Below, piece by piece: positions 7,504 through 17,203 of a DNA stretch of 64,000 bases. Within the stretch, counting starts at the first letter, position 1, and each line of letters opens with the position of its first letter. The stretch spans positions 1-64,000 of the forward strand of contig JANNIH010000114.1 of assembly GCA_031404815.1 (NCBI GenBank). Reading direction: 5' to 3'. The stretch is from DASYKS01 sp031404815. Lineage in GTDB: Bacteria; Acidobacteriota; Thermoanaerobaculia; Multivoradales; UBA5704. The position numbers and the translations under genes were made by a program. Under the pieces are notes generated by a model. That model saw only the letters and a program-made list of their open reading frames with translations. It was not told where the DNA came from and searched no databases.

Positions 7504-9387
7504 CTACTTTTTTATGACATCTGCGCCTTGGTTTGTGGGCAGTAGATCGATCGCCTCCAGCTCGTCGATCCGCTCGCGGACCAGCTCGAAACCTCCCTGC
7601 CAGAAGGCCCGGTCGGTCGGATCGATGCCAAATTCCGCGAGGATCGCCATCGGGCGGGCCGCGCCACCATAGGAAAGGAGCTTCAGGTAGCCCGGCTTGA
7701 ACGCCTCGCCCTGCTCTTGGAAGCGACGATAGAGCGCGAGCACGAGGAGCTGGCCGAAGCTGTAGGCATAGCAGTAGAACGGCGTCTGGTAGATGTGCGG
7801 GATCGACAGCCACTCGTAGCGGAACTCGTCCTGAACCTCGACCGAATCGCCGAACTGCTCGCGGAGCATCGCGAGGTAGAGATCGGAGATCTCGTCGAGC
7901 GAGCGGCCGGCGAGGATGCCGGCGTGGGCTTCCAGCTCGAACAGGACGAAGTAAGTCTGGCGCAGGACCGTGGCGTAGACGTCGTCGACCGCCGAGGCGA
8001 GCAGCTCGCGCCGGGCGAGCGGATCGGACTCCTCCTTGAGCAGTCGGTCGGTGATCAGCATTTCTCCGAACACCGACGCGGTCTCGGCGAGCGGCAGCGA
8101 GGCGTGCTGAGTGAGCACCGAATGCCCCTCGGAGAGCATGCTGTGGATCGCGTGGCCGAGCTCGTGGGCGAGTGTTGCGACATCGCGAACCAGACCGGTG
8201 TAATTGGTCAGCACGTAGGGGGTGATCCCGGGTAGCACGGTCATGCAGAACGCGCCCCCCCTCTTGCCACGCCGGGTCTCGCTGTCGAGGTGGTTTTCCG
8301 CAAACACCCGCTCGGCCTGGGTGGCGAACAATGGATGGAATTCGCGGAAGGTATCGAGCACCAGCTCGACCGCGTCGGTGTAGGGGACTACTTTGTCCGA
8401 GCTGGCGAGCGGCGCGTAGAGATCGTAACGGCGGAGTTTGGGCAGGCCGAGCCAGCCAGCCTTCATGCGGAAGTAACGCTGAAACAGCGGCGCGTTGGCC
8501 CGCGCCGTTTCGAGCAGGGCTTCGACCGCCTGGTCCGGAATGTCGTTGTCGACGTTCCGGACCGCGATCGGCGAGGCGAAACCGCGTACCAGCACGTTCT
8601 CGTCGTGCCAGTCGCGAACCCGATTGACGTAGATCTGGCCGAGCACGGTCGCCTCTTCGCCGTAGACCTTGTAGAGCTCGGCGTAGGCGGTGGCGCGCAG
8701 CTCGGGGTTCGGCGAAAAGGCGTAGCTCATCAGGCCGTCGCGAGTCAGCCGTTTGCTTTCGCCCTCGACTTCGAGCTCGAACTCGATCCGATTGGTCAGA
8801 ATCGAATAGAGCGTCACGATGGCGCCGATGCCGTTGTCGTCCTTCAAGTTGATGATCTGTTCCGAACGCTCGTCCAGCGTGTAGGCCTTGAGGCGTCGTA
8901 GATCGAGGAGGAAATGCAGCTCGTCCGGGTAGTCCATTGCCGCCGGTAGCAAAGCTTCGGCTTCGCGCTCGTCCAAGCTCTTCCACCAGAGGCTGAAGAA
9001 GAGGATCCGGTTGCCAAACCCGGTCATCATCTGGTTCGTCCGGTTGCGGAAGTTCAACGCATCACGGTCGCCGGTGTTCTCCGAGAACCAGAGCGAGGCG
9101 TAGCCGGATACGATGTTCATCGCTTCGCTGAGTCGTTCGTAGCGGTGAAGGACTTCGAGAAAGGCCGCGCGCCCCATCTCCGGGCGCAGTTCAGCCCGAC
9201 ACGCCTCGAAGGACGTCACCTGGCTGTCGAGGTCGGCGAAGCGACGAGCGGTGGCCGCTTCGCTACGCTCGGGCAGCAGGGTGGTAAGGTCCCAGCCGCG
9301 GATCTCATAGGGGGGCATCGCCTGTACCGTGGCGGCGGTTGGGTTGCCGATCAGTGCGGCGTTCGGTTCGGTCACAGCAGCGATCAT
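7504..9387 (-). CDS. pepF: Oligoendopeptidase F (M3 family zinc metallopeptidase)
   Basis: A 627-residue protein. The zinc motif HELGHAIHSM lies near residue 405, preceded by VRDVATLA and followed by PLAETASVFGEML, which supplies the third zinc ligand glutamate. The N-terminal region (residues about 30-200) is the helical oligopeptidase lid. RYEWLSIPHIYQTPFYCYAY and FGQLLVLALYRRF near the C-terminus are typical of the PepF group. It cleaves short peptides in the cytosol. Length fits the family (about 600 residues). The gene stands alone, downstream of no obvious partner. Confidence 0.92.
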   Translation of the reverse strand: MIAAVTEPNAALIGNPTAATVQAMPPYEIRGWDLTTLLPERSEAATARRFADLDSQVTSFEACRAELRPEMGRAAFLEVLHRYERLSEAMNIVSGYASLWFSENTGDRDALNFRNRTNQMMTGFGNRILFFSLWWKSLDEREAEALLPAAMDYPDELHFLLDLRRLKAYTLDERSEQIINLKDDNGIGAIVTLYSILTNRIEFELEVEGESKRLTRDGLMSYAFSPNPELRATAYAELYKVYGEEATVLGQIYVNRVRDWHDENVLVRGFASPIAVRNVDNDIPDQAVEALLETARANAPLFQRYFRMKAGWLGLPKLRRYDLYAPLASSDKVVPYTDAVELVLDTFREFHPLFATQAERVFAENHLDSETRRGKRGGAFCMTVLPGITPYVLTNYTGLVRDVATLAHELGHAIHSMLSEGHSVLTQHASLPLAETASVFGEMLITDRLLKEESDPLARRELLASAVDDVYATVLRQTYFVLFELEAHAGILAGRSLDEISDLYLAMLREQFGDSVEVQDEFRYEWLSIPHIYQTPFYCYAYSFGQLLVLALYRRFQEQGEAFKPGYLKLLSYGGAARPMAILAEFGIDPTDRAFWQGGFELVRERIDELEAIDLLPTNQGADVIKK

Positions 9388-9493
9388 CTCGAGTCTCGGG
9401 GACGAAAAGCCTGTGTTGCACGTAAGCGCGCCCCGCGAGGCCTCGCCAGGAATTCAAGAACGTTGATTCTAGTCGAACCTCTCGGCTCAGCGT

Positions 9494-12400
9494 TCACGGA
9501 ACGGTTTCGGTGCCTCCACCCTTGGTTTGTGGCAGCTTCGCGGGCAGGAGCGTGATCCCTGCCGTTCGGGCTTGTTGCTCGAAAGCGGGGAGCCGTTGGG
9601 TGAGGACTGTGTGGAGCTTGCCGAGTTCTCGATCGATTGCCGCAATCAGCTCGTCGCGCACCGCGATCGCCGAGGCGGTGGGCGCAAAGTCGCCGGTCCC
9701 GACGGCTCCCGCCACTCCTGCGAGCTTGTCGTTCAAGCGGATAGGAAAGTTGAGGGGGTCCTGCCGGCTCTCGAGCTTGGTCTGGTAGAGCGCTTCCTCG
9801 ATCGCCGACAGTTCCTTGCCGAGCGCTTCGGCGCTGTCGCGGATCGTTTTCCGATCGTCTCCGACGAGGCGGGGGACCAGGGCTTCGATCGAGGCGCGGG
9901 TGTCGCGCACGAAGCCGATCGCCCGGTGGACTTCGGAGAGCTTGTCGCGCACCGAGACCAGAAAATCGAACTGGGCGCGCAAATCTTCCGGGCGGGCGGT
10001 CGAGCGGGGGTCGGGCAGAACCTCGAAGTCCGTCGACTTCGAAGCGCCATCGACGGTCAACCGGACCTGGTAACGCCCCGGCACGATCCGCGGCCCGGGC
10101 GGGTTGCCGTTCCACAGGATCATCCCCGCAAAGTCGTCGGCGCCCAGGAGCCGCAGGTCCCAAACGAACCGGTGGAAGCCCACTTCCGCCGGGGCCTTCT
10201 TCTCCTTCTTCTCTTTCTTGGCTTTCAGGTCCTGTGGGTCCTTGCCCTCCCCTGGGGCCTCTTCATCCTTCTTTGCCACTTCCCCGTCAAAGCTTCGCAG
10301 CACCTTGCCGTCGCGCCCCAGAAACTCGACGTTCAACTTCAGAGGTGCTTTGGCCAGTCGGTAGAAGACGACGACGCCGACCGCCGGATCGGTGCCGATC
10401 CCCGGCTCTGGGGCGGCATCCTCTCCTCGCCGCCCGCCGCCCGGCAGGCGTACCGCCGGGGCGGGGGAGTACAGCGCGAGGTCGCCGGCTGGTGAGTCGC
10501 TCGGCGTGGCCGCCACCTGGCGAATCAGCCCGAGGTCGTCCAAGGCCCAAAACGCGCGCCCCTGGGTGGCGGCGATCAGCACACCGTCGCGAATCGCGAG
10601 GTCGGTGATCGGAACGACGGGGAGGTTCGCCTGCATCCTCTGCCACTTCGCTCCGTCGTCGAACGAGGCGTAGACGCCGCTCTCCGTGCCTGCGAACAGG
10701 AGGCCCTTGCGCACCGGATCGGCGCGGATCACCCGCGTGAAGTGCTCGGCGTCGATCCCGCGGTCGATTCGCGTCCAAGTGGCGCCAAAGTCGTGGGTCG
10801 CGAACAGAAAGGGGGCAAAATCGTCGGATTTGTAGCGCGTCGCCGCGACATACAGGCTGCCCGCTTCGAACGGGCTCGGCTCCAGGCTGTTGATCAGAGC
10901 CCACTCCGGCAACCCCTTGGGCGTGACGTTCTTCCAGGTGTTGCCGCCGTCGCGCGACAGGTGGATCAGGCCGTCGTCCGATCCGGTCCAAAGCACACCC
11001 TTTTCGAGCGGCGACTCGGCGGCGGCGAAGATCGTGCCGTAGTACTCGACACTGGTGTTGTCCTGCGTGATCGGGCCGCCGGAGGAGCCCTGTTTCGACT
11101 TGTCGTTACGCGTCAAGTCGGGCGAAATTGGGCGCCAGGTCGCTCCCTCGTCGCGCGTTTCGAACAGGACGTTGCCCGCGGCATAGAGCACCGACGGATC
11201 GTGGGGAGAGAAGAACAGCGGGAAGTTCCACTGAAAACGGTAGCGCAGCTCGGCGGCGCCCCAGCCCATCGGGATGTCCGGCCAGATGTCGACCTGGCGC
11301 ACCTCTCCGGTGCGATGGTTCAGCCGCACCAGGTAGCCGTCGTACGAACCGCCGTAAACGATGTCGGGATCGCGCGGATCGGCGACGATCGTTCCGCTTT
11401 CGCCGCCCGCGGTCGCTTCCCAGTCGTCCGGTCCGATGCCACCCCCGGAAAACGAACGGTGACGAATCCGCAATGCGCTGTTGTCCTGCTGGCCGGCGAG
11501 CAGGCGGAACGGGAACGAGCCGTCGTAAGAGACTCGATAGAGCTGGGCGGTTGGCTGGTTGTCCAGACTGCTCCAGGTTGCTCCGCCGTCGTTTGAAACC
11601 GAAGCGCCGCCGTCGTCGGCGCGGATCATCCGCAGCGGATCCTCGGGCGCGATCCAGAGGTCGTGATTGTCGCCGTGCAGGGTGTCGACTTCGGCAAAGG
11701 TCTTGCCGCCATCCTTCGAGCGATGGAAGTTGACGTTGACCACGTAAACGACCTCGGCGTCCTTCGGGTCGGCGTAGAGGCGTGTGTAGTACCAGGCGCG
11801 CTGGCGCAGTTCGCGGCCGGCGCTGGTCAATTGCCAGGTAAGGCCGCCGTCGCGCGAGCGAAAGACCCCCCCTTGCGCGGCCTCGACGATCGCATACACG
11901 TTCTGCGGATCGGTGGGCGACACGGTGACGCCGATGATGCCGAGCGGCGCTAAGGGAAGCCCCTTCTTTGCCGACAGATCGAGCCAATGATCGCCACCGT
12001 CGATCGACTTCCAGAGGCCGGAGCCGGGGCCGCCGCTCTCCAAGCTGTACGGCGTTCGGCGAACGCGCCAGGTCGAGGCGTAGAGGATGCGCGGATTGGT
12101 CGGATCGAACGTCAGATCCGCGGCGCCGACCTCGGGCGAAACGTAGAGGATGCGCTCCCAGTTCGAGCCACCGTCCTTGGAGCGATAGACGCCGCGCATT
12201 TCGTTCGGGCCGAACAGATGGCCGAGCACGGCGGCGTAGACCAACTCCGGGTTCTTCGGGTGAATGCGCAGACGCGGGATATGACGGGAATCGGTGAGGC
12301 CGACGTGCTTCCAGGTCGCACCGGCGTCGGTCGATCTCCAGACCCCACCGCCGTGCGAGACGTTACCGCGTACGGTGACTTCGCCACCGCCGACGTAAAT

Positions 12401-12775
12401 CACATTGGGATCCCACTCCGAGACCGCGACGGCGCCGATCGAGCCGCCGAAGAAGCCGTCCGAGACGTTCTTCCAGGTGCCACCGGCGTTGTTCGTCTTC
12501 CAGACCCCGCCGCCGGTGGCACCGAAATAGTAGGTCTTCGGGTCGCCGGGGATACCGGTGACCGCCGCGGAGCGCCCGCCGCGAAACGGGCCGATCTGGC
12601 GCCACGAGACCGCCTTGACCAGGGCCGTCTCCAGGGCACCTCCGACGGCGGCAGGGACCACCGTAACGACCGGTCTGACTGGTTTGGCACCGGTCGCTCC
12701 ACTCCCCGCCACTGCGAAGGCGAGAGATGCGAGGAAGAGCACAGGGGCTACAGAGTTGGGGGGTGACGAGCGCAT
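9494..12775 (-). CDS. Secreted sortilin/VPS10-like beta-propeller protein
   Basis: A 1093-residue exported protein. The signal peptide is SVAPVLFLASLAFAVAGSG, starting at the ATG at 12775 with GGAGG about 8 bp upstream. Residues about 60-760 hold many BNR/sortilin blades, seen as repeated DGGxxW motifs (GGGVWKTNNAGGTWKNVSDG, STDAGATWKHVGL, SRDGGNTWKNVTP). After the propeller comes a Lys/Glu-rich linker (KKEKKEKKAPAE) and a C-terminal region with FVWDLR and a long helical segment. Proteins of this design are frequent in Acidobacteriota and often labelled glycosyl hydrolase, but no catalytic site can be named here. Likely periplasmic or extracellular; the ligand is unknown. Confidence 0.85.
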   Translation of the reverse strand: MRSSPPNSVAPVLFLASLAFAVAGSGATGAKPVRPVVTVVPAAVGGALETALVKAVSWRQIGPFRGGRSAAVTGIPGDPKTYYFGATGGGVWKTNNAGGTWKNVSDGFFGGSIGAVAVSEWDPNVIYVGGGEVTVRGNVSHGGGVWRSTDAGATWKHVGLTDSRHIPRLRIHPKNPELVYAAVLGHLFGPNEMRGVYRSKDGGSNWERILYVSPEVGAADLTFDPTNPRILYASTWRVRRTPYSLESGGPGSGLWKSIDGGDHWLDLSAKKGLPLAPLGIIGVTVSPTDPQNVYAIVEAAQGGVFRSRDGGLTWQLTSAGRELRQRAWYYTRLYADPKDAEVVYVVNVNFHRSKDGGKTFAEVDTLHGDNHDLWIAPEDPLRMIRADDGGASVSNDGGATWSSLDNQPTAQLYRVSYDGSFPFRLLAGQQDNSALRIRHRSFSGGGIGPDDWEATAGGESGTIVADPRDPDIVYGGSYDGYLVRLNHRTGEVRQVDIWPDIPMGWGAAELRYRFQWNFPLFFSPHDPSVLYAAGNVLFETRDEGATWRPISPDLTRNDKSKQGSSGGPITQDNTSVEYYGTIFAAAESPLEKGVLWTGSDDGLIHLSRDGGNTWKNVTPKGLPEWALINSLEPSPFEAGSLYVAATRYKSDDFAPFLFATHDFGATWTRIDRGIDAEHFTRVIRADPVRKGLLFAGTESGVYASFDDGAKWQRMQANLPVVPITDLAIRDGVLIAATQGRAFWALDDLGLIRQVAATPSDSPAGDLALYSPAPAVRLPGGGRRGEDAAPEPGIGTDPAVGVVVFYRLAKAPLKLNVEFLGRDGKVLRSFDGEVAKKDEEAPGEGKDPQDLKAKKEKKEKKAPAEVGFHRFVWDLRLLGADDFAGMILWNGNPPGPRIVPGRYQVRLTVDGASKSTDFEVLPDPRSTARPEDLRAQFDFLVSVRDKLSEVHRAIGFVRDTRASIEALVPRLVGDDRKTIRDSAEALGKELSAIEEALYQTKLESRQDPLNFPIRLNDKLAGVAGAVGTGDFAPTASAIAVRDELIAAIDRELGKLHTVLTQRLPAFEQQARTAGITLLPAKLPQTKGGGTETVP

Positions 12776-12872
12776 GGCGCGAGCCTCCAGGGCCCTGGCC
12801 ATGCGGCCCGGTGCCGGAAGGGCGCGGAATCCGGCGCCGGAGGGCGTCGAATTCCGTACCTGGTGCGTCAAA

Positions 12873-13340
12873 TTAGCGGTAGTCCTCGACGGTCAGCTTA
12901 TCGAGCGGCAGGCCGAAGGGGTAGAAGAAATTGAACACCGGCAGCTCGACCACCTCGGCGAAGTTGAGCAGGCGCGGACCCCAGATCTCGACCTCGCTCT
13001 CGCCATCCTCGATGCGCCGATACTCATCGGCGGAGATCTCGAGCTTTTCGGCCATCTGCTCGACCGTTTTGTTGCGCCGCTCGCGATGACCGGTGATCAG
13101 TTTGCCCGCCTGGCCCGGTTTGCAGTCGGCCGACTTGCCGGATTCAGCGAGCAGGCGCGAGGTCGGGGTTTCGAGTTGGATGGCGATGTTGGCGAGCAGG
13201 GGACCCCAGGTTTCGGCCGGCGTTTCGCCGGCTTCGAGGGCGTGATATTCGTCGATCGAAAGGCCGATTTTGGTGGCGGCGTCTTCCGCGGAGAGCTTCC
13301 TGCGCTCCCGTTCCTTCTGCAAAACCTGTCCAAGCTTCAC
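12873..13340 (-). CDS. Small protein with two XRE/HTH-like domains
   Basis: A 155-residue protein starting at GTG 13340 with AGGAGG upstream. Two similar helix-turn-helix units are visible: residues about 1-55 (KERERRKLSAEDAATKIGLS, EYHALEAGE) and about 80-135 (GHRERRNKTVEQMAEKLEIS, EYRRIEDGES). Each is followed by a WGPLL/WGPRLLNFA segment, so an internal duplication is likely. The C-terminus (FNFFYPFGLPLDKLTVEDYR) is aromatic. It lies just upstream of, and is co-directional with, the propeller gene (97 bp), and divergent from the sbnA-like operon, so it might regulate either. The target is unknown. Confidence 0.75.
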   Translation of the reverse strand: MKLGQVLQKERERRKLSAEDAATKIGLSIDEYHALEAGETPAETWGPLLANIAIQLETPTSRLLAESGKSADCKPGQAGKLITGHRERRNKTVEQMAEKLEISADEYRRIEDGESEVEIWGPRLLNFAEVVELPVFNFFYPFGLPLDKLTVEDYR

Positions 13341-13557
13341 GTGTCGTTCCTCCTGGGTGAAGAGTGTGGGCCGCGCATCGATTCGTCCCGAAAATGCTAG
13401 CACAGGGTCGCTCGTTGCGATTCATCTGGCGAAGCAATGACGAGAAGTGTCCCGGATTGTTCGCCTTCGCTCACTCTGAATATGCGTGTGCATGCGCTTG
13501 CGACCCTTGCTCCCGGTGTTTGTGGAGCGGAAAAGGCTCGAGAAAAGGGAGCATGGG

Positions 13558-14583
13558 ATGGTGGACGGAACTCCTCGCCGCATCGCGGACGAGGACGATC
13601 TCGGAATTTTGGCCACGGTCGGCCGTACGCCGCTGGTGCGTCTGAACCGTATTTTAGGCCGGCACGACCTCGCACTGTTCGCGAAGCTCGAAGGTTTCAA
13701 CCCTGGAGGCAGCGCGAAAGACCGCCCGGCCACGGCGATCATCAAGCATTGCCTGGCTACGGGCAAGATCGATCGCCGGACGGTGATCATCGAGTCGAGC
13801 TCGGGCAACATGGGGATCGGTCTGGCCCAAGCCTGCCGGTACTTCGGACTGCGCTTCATCTGTGTGGTCGATCCGAAGACGGCGCCGCAGAACCTCAAGA
13901 TGCTCGAGGTCTACGGCGCGGAAATCAACCACGTGATCGAGCCCGACCCGGCTTCGGGCGAATTCCTTCAGGCGCGGCTCCAGCGCGTGCAGGAGCTGTT
14001 GGGCTCGATCCCGAACAGCTTCTGGCCGAACCAGTACCAGACCGAGCTCAATCCGCAGTCGCACTATCAGACGACCATGCACGAAATCGTCACCGAATTA
14101 GGCCATCTGGACTACCTGTTCGTCGCGACCTCGACCTGCGGCACGATCACCGGCTGCGCGTCCTACCTGCGCGATCATGGCATCGGCGCCAAGGTCGTCG
14201 CGGTCGATGCGCGTGGCAGTCTCATCTTCAGCGACAAGAAAGAAAAGCGGTCGGTGCCCGGGATCGGCGCCGGCATTCGCCCCCCGCTGTGCAATCCGGA
14301 TCTGATCGATCGGATCGAATGGGTGAGCGACGCCGATTGCGTAGCGGGCTGTCGCCGGCTGGTACGATGGGAGTCGGTTCTCGCGGGCGGCTCTTCAGGG
14401 GGCGTGATCACCGCGGTCGAACGGGTCGCACCGGAGATCGCGCCCGGTTCGACGGTCGTGGCGATCCTCGCCGACCGGGGGGAGCGCTATCTCGAAACGA
14501 TCTATTCGAACGATTGGGTACGCGACCATTGTGGTGACATCGCGGACCGATGGGAAGGTGCAGGGGTGTCGGTATGGAGCTAA
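13558..14583 (+). CDS. sbnA: SbnA-like PLP-dependent synthase (cysteine-synthase fold)
   Basis: A 341-residue fold-type II PLP enzyme. The PLP lysine is Lys54 in NPGGSAKDRPA. The phosphate and substrate loop is SSSGNMGIGLAQACRYFGLR, and VATSTCGTITGCASYL resembles the Gly-rich PLP phosphate loop. SbnA joins O-phospho-L-serine to glutamate, giving N-(2-amino-2-carboxyethyl)-glutamate, the first step to L-2,3-diaminopropionate. I prefer this over a plain cysteine synthase because the next gene is an ornithine cyclodeaminase/SbnB homologue overlapping by 10 bp. The start at 13558 has AAGGGAG about 8 bp upstream. Confidence 0.78.
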   Translation: MVDGTPRRIADEDDLGILATVGRTPLVRLNRILGRHDLALFAKLEGFNPGGSAKDRPATAIIKHCLATGKIDRRTVIIESSSGNMGIGLAQACRYFGLRFICVVDPKTAPQNLKMLEVYGAEINHVIEPDPASGEFLQARLQRVQELLGSIPNSFWPNQYQTELNPQSHYQTTMHEIVTELGHLDYLFVATSTCGTITGCASYLRDHGIGAKVVAVDARGSLIFSDKKEKRSVPGIGAGIRPPLCNPDLIDRIEWVSDADCVAGCRRLVRWESVLAGGSSGGVITAVERVAPEIAPGSTVVAILADRGERYLETIYSNDWVRDHCGDIADRWEGAGVSVWS

Positions 14584-15587
14584 CCAATGAGCTGTTGATC
14601 CTGGGCGCTGCCGAGGTCGAGGCGGCGCTTGCCGGGCGAGAGATTGCGATCATCGATACGGTGCGGCGCGCCTATGAAGCGCACGCCTTGGGCGCCAGCT
14701 CGCTGCCGCATTCGATGTTCCTCCGCTTTCCGGACAACGATCGCGATCGGATCATCGCTCTACCCGCCTACTTGGGCGATGGCTTCGAGATTGCGGGCCT
14801 CAAGTGGATCGCTTCGGTGCCCGGTAACGTCGAGCGTGGAATCGATCGCGCGTCCGCGGTCATCATTATCAATGATCGGGCGACCGGTCGGCCGCGCGCG
14901 ATCCTCGAAGGCTCGATCATCAGCGCCCGCCGAACCGCGGCTTCCGCGGCTCTGGCCGGCAAGGTGCTCCACGGCGAGACGGCGCCCGAAGCGGTCGGTA
15001 TCGTCGGCTGTGGACCGATCGCGTTCGAGATCGTCCGCTCGCTGCGGGCGGTCTGGCCCGACGCGGCGCGCTTCTTGGTTTTCGATCTCAATCCGGCGCG
15101 CGCCGCCGAATTCGCCGGCCGTTGCTCGGCGCTCCACGCGGGTGCCGAGTTCGAGGTTGCCGCTCTACTGCCGGATCTGCTGGCCGCCTGCCCGGTCGTC
15201 GCGTTCGCGACCACCGCCGGGGTACCGCACCTTTTCGACCTGTCGATCTGCCCGCGCGGCGCAACGATCCTGCATATCTCGTTGCGCGACCTCGCTCCTG
15301 AGGTGATTCTCGCCGCCGACAACATCGTGGACGACGCCGATCACGTCAGCCGGGCGGCGACTTCGATTCATCTCGCGGAGCAAGTGGTGGGGAATCGCGG
15401 CTTCATCCGCTGTACCCTTGCGGACATCACGGCCGGACGCCGGCCGGCGCGGGTCGACCGCGACCGGCCGGCGATCTTCTCGCCGTTCGGCTTGGGCGTG
15501 CTCGACCTGGCGCTCGCCCAAATGGTGTTGGACGACGCCGCGCGGAGCGGCGGCGGTGTTCGAATCTCGGGGTTTCTACCGTCATGA
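14574..15587 (+). CDS. sbnB: SbnB-like dehydrogenase (ornithine cyclodeaminase family)
   Basis: A 337-residue NAD-dependent enzyme. The dinucleotide loop is VGIVGCGPIAFEIVRSL. The substrate region has IAGLKWIASVPGNVERGIDR and GSIISARRTAASAALAGKVL, typical of the OCD/mu-crystallin/SbnB group. SbnB oxidatively cleaves the SbnA product to L-2,3-diaminopropionate and 2-oxoglutarate. The gene overlaps sbnA by 10 bp and serA by four (ATGA), which strongly implies one operon. Function rests on gene order plus family; simple ornithine cyclodeaminase activity is the main alternative. Confidence 0.75.
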   Translation: MELTNELLILGAAEVEAALAGREIAIIDTVRRAYEAHALGASSLPHSMFLRFPDNDRDRIIALPAYLGDGFEIAGLKWIASVPGNVERGIDRASAVIIINDRATGRPRAILEGSIISARRTAASAALAGKVLHGETAPEAVGIVGCGPIAFEIVRSLRAVWPDAARFLVFDLNPARAAEFAGRCSALHAGAEFEVAALLPDLLAACPVVAFATTAGVPHLFDLSICPRGATILHISLRDLAPEVILAADNIVDDADHVSRAATSIHLAEQVVGNRGFIRCTLADITAGRRPARVDRDRPAIFSPFGLGVLDLALAQMVLDDAARSGGGVRISGFLPS

Positions 15588-17170
15588 GCGCAGCGCGAAT
15601 ATTGATCGCCGATCCTTTGAGCCCGGCGGGGCTCGACATCCTGCGTGCCGGAGGGGCCGAGGTGATCGACGTCTCGTCCGAGGGGCGCGCCGCCGTCGAG
15701 GCGGCCCTCGGCGATTGCACGGCCCTCCTGGTGCGCAGCCGCACGCAGGTAGATGCGGCGCTGCTCGCGCTTGGGCCCCATCTGCGGGTGGTCGGACGCG
15801 CCGGAGTGGGAGTGGACAACGTCGATGTCTTCGAGGCGACGAGGCGCGGCATCCTGGTGCTCAACGCGCCGAGCGCGAACTTGACCTCGGCGACCGAGCA
15901 CACCCTCGCCATGCTGCTCGCGCTCGCGCGCCAGATCCCGGCGGCGGATGCGTCGATGAAACGTGGTGAGTGGGAGCGCAACCGGTTCGTCGGCGTCGAG
16001 CTCCAAGGCAAGACGCTGGGCATTGTTGGCTTCGGCCGCATCGGCCAGAAGGTCGCCGTGCGAGCTCAAGGCTTCGAGATGAAAGTGATCGCCTACGACC
16101 CCTGGCTCGACCAGGAAGTCGCCAACCGGTTCGGCGTACCGTTGCTCGGGATCGAGGCACTGCTCCAAACGGCGGACGCGGTGACCTTTCACGTACCGCT
16201 CACCCCGGAGACCAAGAACCTCCTCTCGGCGGAGCGGATCGCGCGGATGAAACCGGGAGCGTTGCTGGTCAACTGCGCGCGTGGCGGTGTGGTCGACGAG
16301 GCGGCCGTGCTTGCCGCGCTCGACTCCGGCCGATTGGGCGGCGCCGCGCTCGATGTCTTCACCCAGGAGCCACCGGCCGACCCGCGCCTGGTCGCCCACT
16401 CCCGAGTCATCGCGACACCGCATATCGGCGCTCAGACCGCCGAGGCGCAAGAGCGTGTGTCGAGCGAAGTCGCCCGTATGGTTCTCGATGCGCTCGCCGG
16501 CTCGTACGCGGTCTCGGCGGTGAACCTGCCGTTCTCTGGCGACGCGAGCGGCGCGGGTCCGTTTCGGTTGCTCGGCGAGCAGCTCGGGCGCCTGGGCACC
16601 GCTCTGGCGGGGGGGAAAGTCGACAGTTTGGCGGTCGATCTGCGCGGCGTACCGGAAGCCTTCGGCGCTGCGGTCTCGCTCGCGGTCGCCAAAGGGGCGC
16701 TCGACCGGGCACTCGGCGACACGGTCAACTACGTGAACGTCGAGTGGCTGGCCCGCGATCGAGGGATCGAGCTGGTCCGCACGCTCCATCCGCGCCGAGG
16801 CGAAACCGGCGAGCAGGTCGGTTTGCGCATCCAGGGCACCGAAGGGGAGTTTTCGATCGGCGGCATGCTCTACGCCGACCGCCAGCCGCGGTTGATCCGG
16901 CTCGGCACCCTGCCGCTCGAATGCCGACTCGAAGGGCACCTGCTCCTGCTGCGCAGCTGGGACGTACCGGGGGTGATCGGCAAGGTCGGCACCAAGCTCG
17001 GCGCTCTCGGCGTCAACATCGCCGACATTCACTTGGCGAGAAGGGACGGCGATCGCGACGCCTGGACCGTCTATCGGGTCGACCACCAGCTCACACCGGA
17101 GATGCTCGCCGAACTCGCGGCCCTGCCTGAGGTCCGGCGGGTGTTCGACTTGGACCTGTCGCGCGGCTGA
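15584..17170 (+). CDS. serA: D-3-phosphoglycerate dehydrogenase, long form with ACT domain
   Basis: A 528-residue protein, the long form of SerA. Visible are the substrate domain (VRSRTQVDAALL, VVGRAGVGVDNVD), the NAD loop LGIVGFGRIGQKVAVRAQGF, the catalytic region NCARGGVVDEAAVLAAL and TPHIGAQTAEAQERV, an intervening domain (residues about 320-450), and a C-terminal ACT domain (GHLLLLRSWDVPGVIGKVG, LGVNIADIHLAR). It oxidises 3-phosphoglycerate to 3-phosphohydroxypyruvate, the route to O-phosphoserine. As the third gene of an sbnAB operon it may feed phosphoserine into diaminopropionate synthesis, although it may also be the general serine enzyme. Confidence 0.93.
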   Translation: MSAARILIADPLSPAGLDILRAGGAEVIDVSSEGRAAVEAALGDCTALLVRSRTQVDAALLALGPHLRVVGRAGVGVDNVDVFEATRRGILVLNAPSANLTSATEHTLAMLLALARQIPAADASMKRGEWERNRFVGVELQGKTLGIVGFGRIGQKVAVRAQGFEMKVIAYDPWLDQEVANRFGVPLLGIEALLQTADAVTFHVPLTPETKNLLSAERIARMKPGALLVNCARGGVVDEAAVLAALDSGRLGGAALDVFTQEPPADPRLVAHSRVIATPHIGAQTAEAQERVSSEVARMVLDALAGSYAVSAVNLPFSGDASGAGPFRLLGEQLGRLGTALAGGKVDSLAVDLRGVPEAFGAAVSLAVAKGALDRALGDTVNYVNVEWLARDRGIELVRTLHPRRGETGEQVGLRIQGTEGEFSIGGMLYADRQPRLIRLGTLPLECRLEGHLLLLRSWDVPGVIGKVGTKLGALGVNIADIHLARRDGDRDAWTVYRVDHQLTPEMLAELAALPEVRRVFDLDLSRG

Positions 17171-17203
17171 GGCTCGTCGGTTTCCGCCCAGGCGTGCCCT
17201 AGC

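Noticed and set aside
12873..13340. Toxin-antitoxin pair
   Set aside because: The XRE-like protein has no small toxin-like neighbour. The adjacent genes are a large exported protein and an sbnA-like gene.
13558..17170. Siderophore biosynthesis cluster
   Set aside because: sbnA-sbnB-like genes are there but no NIS synthetase, NRPS, exporter or receptor flanks them.
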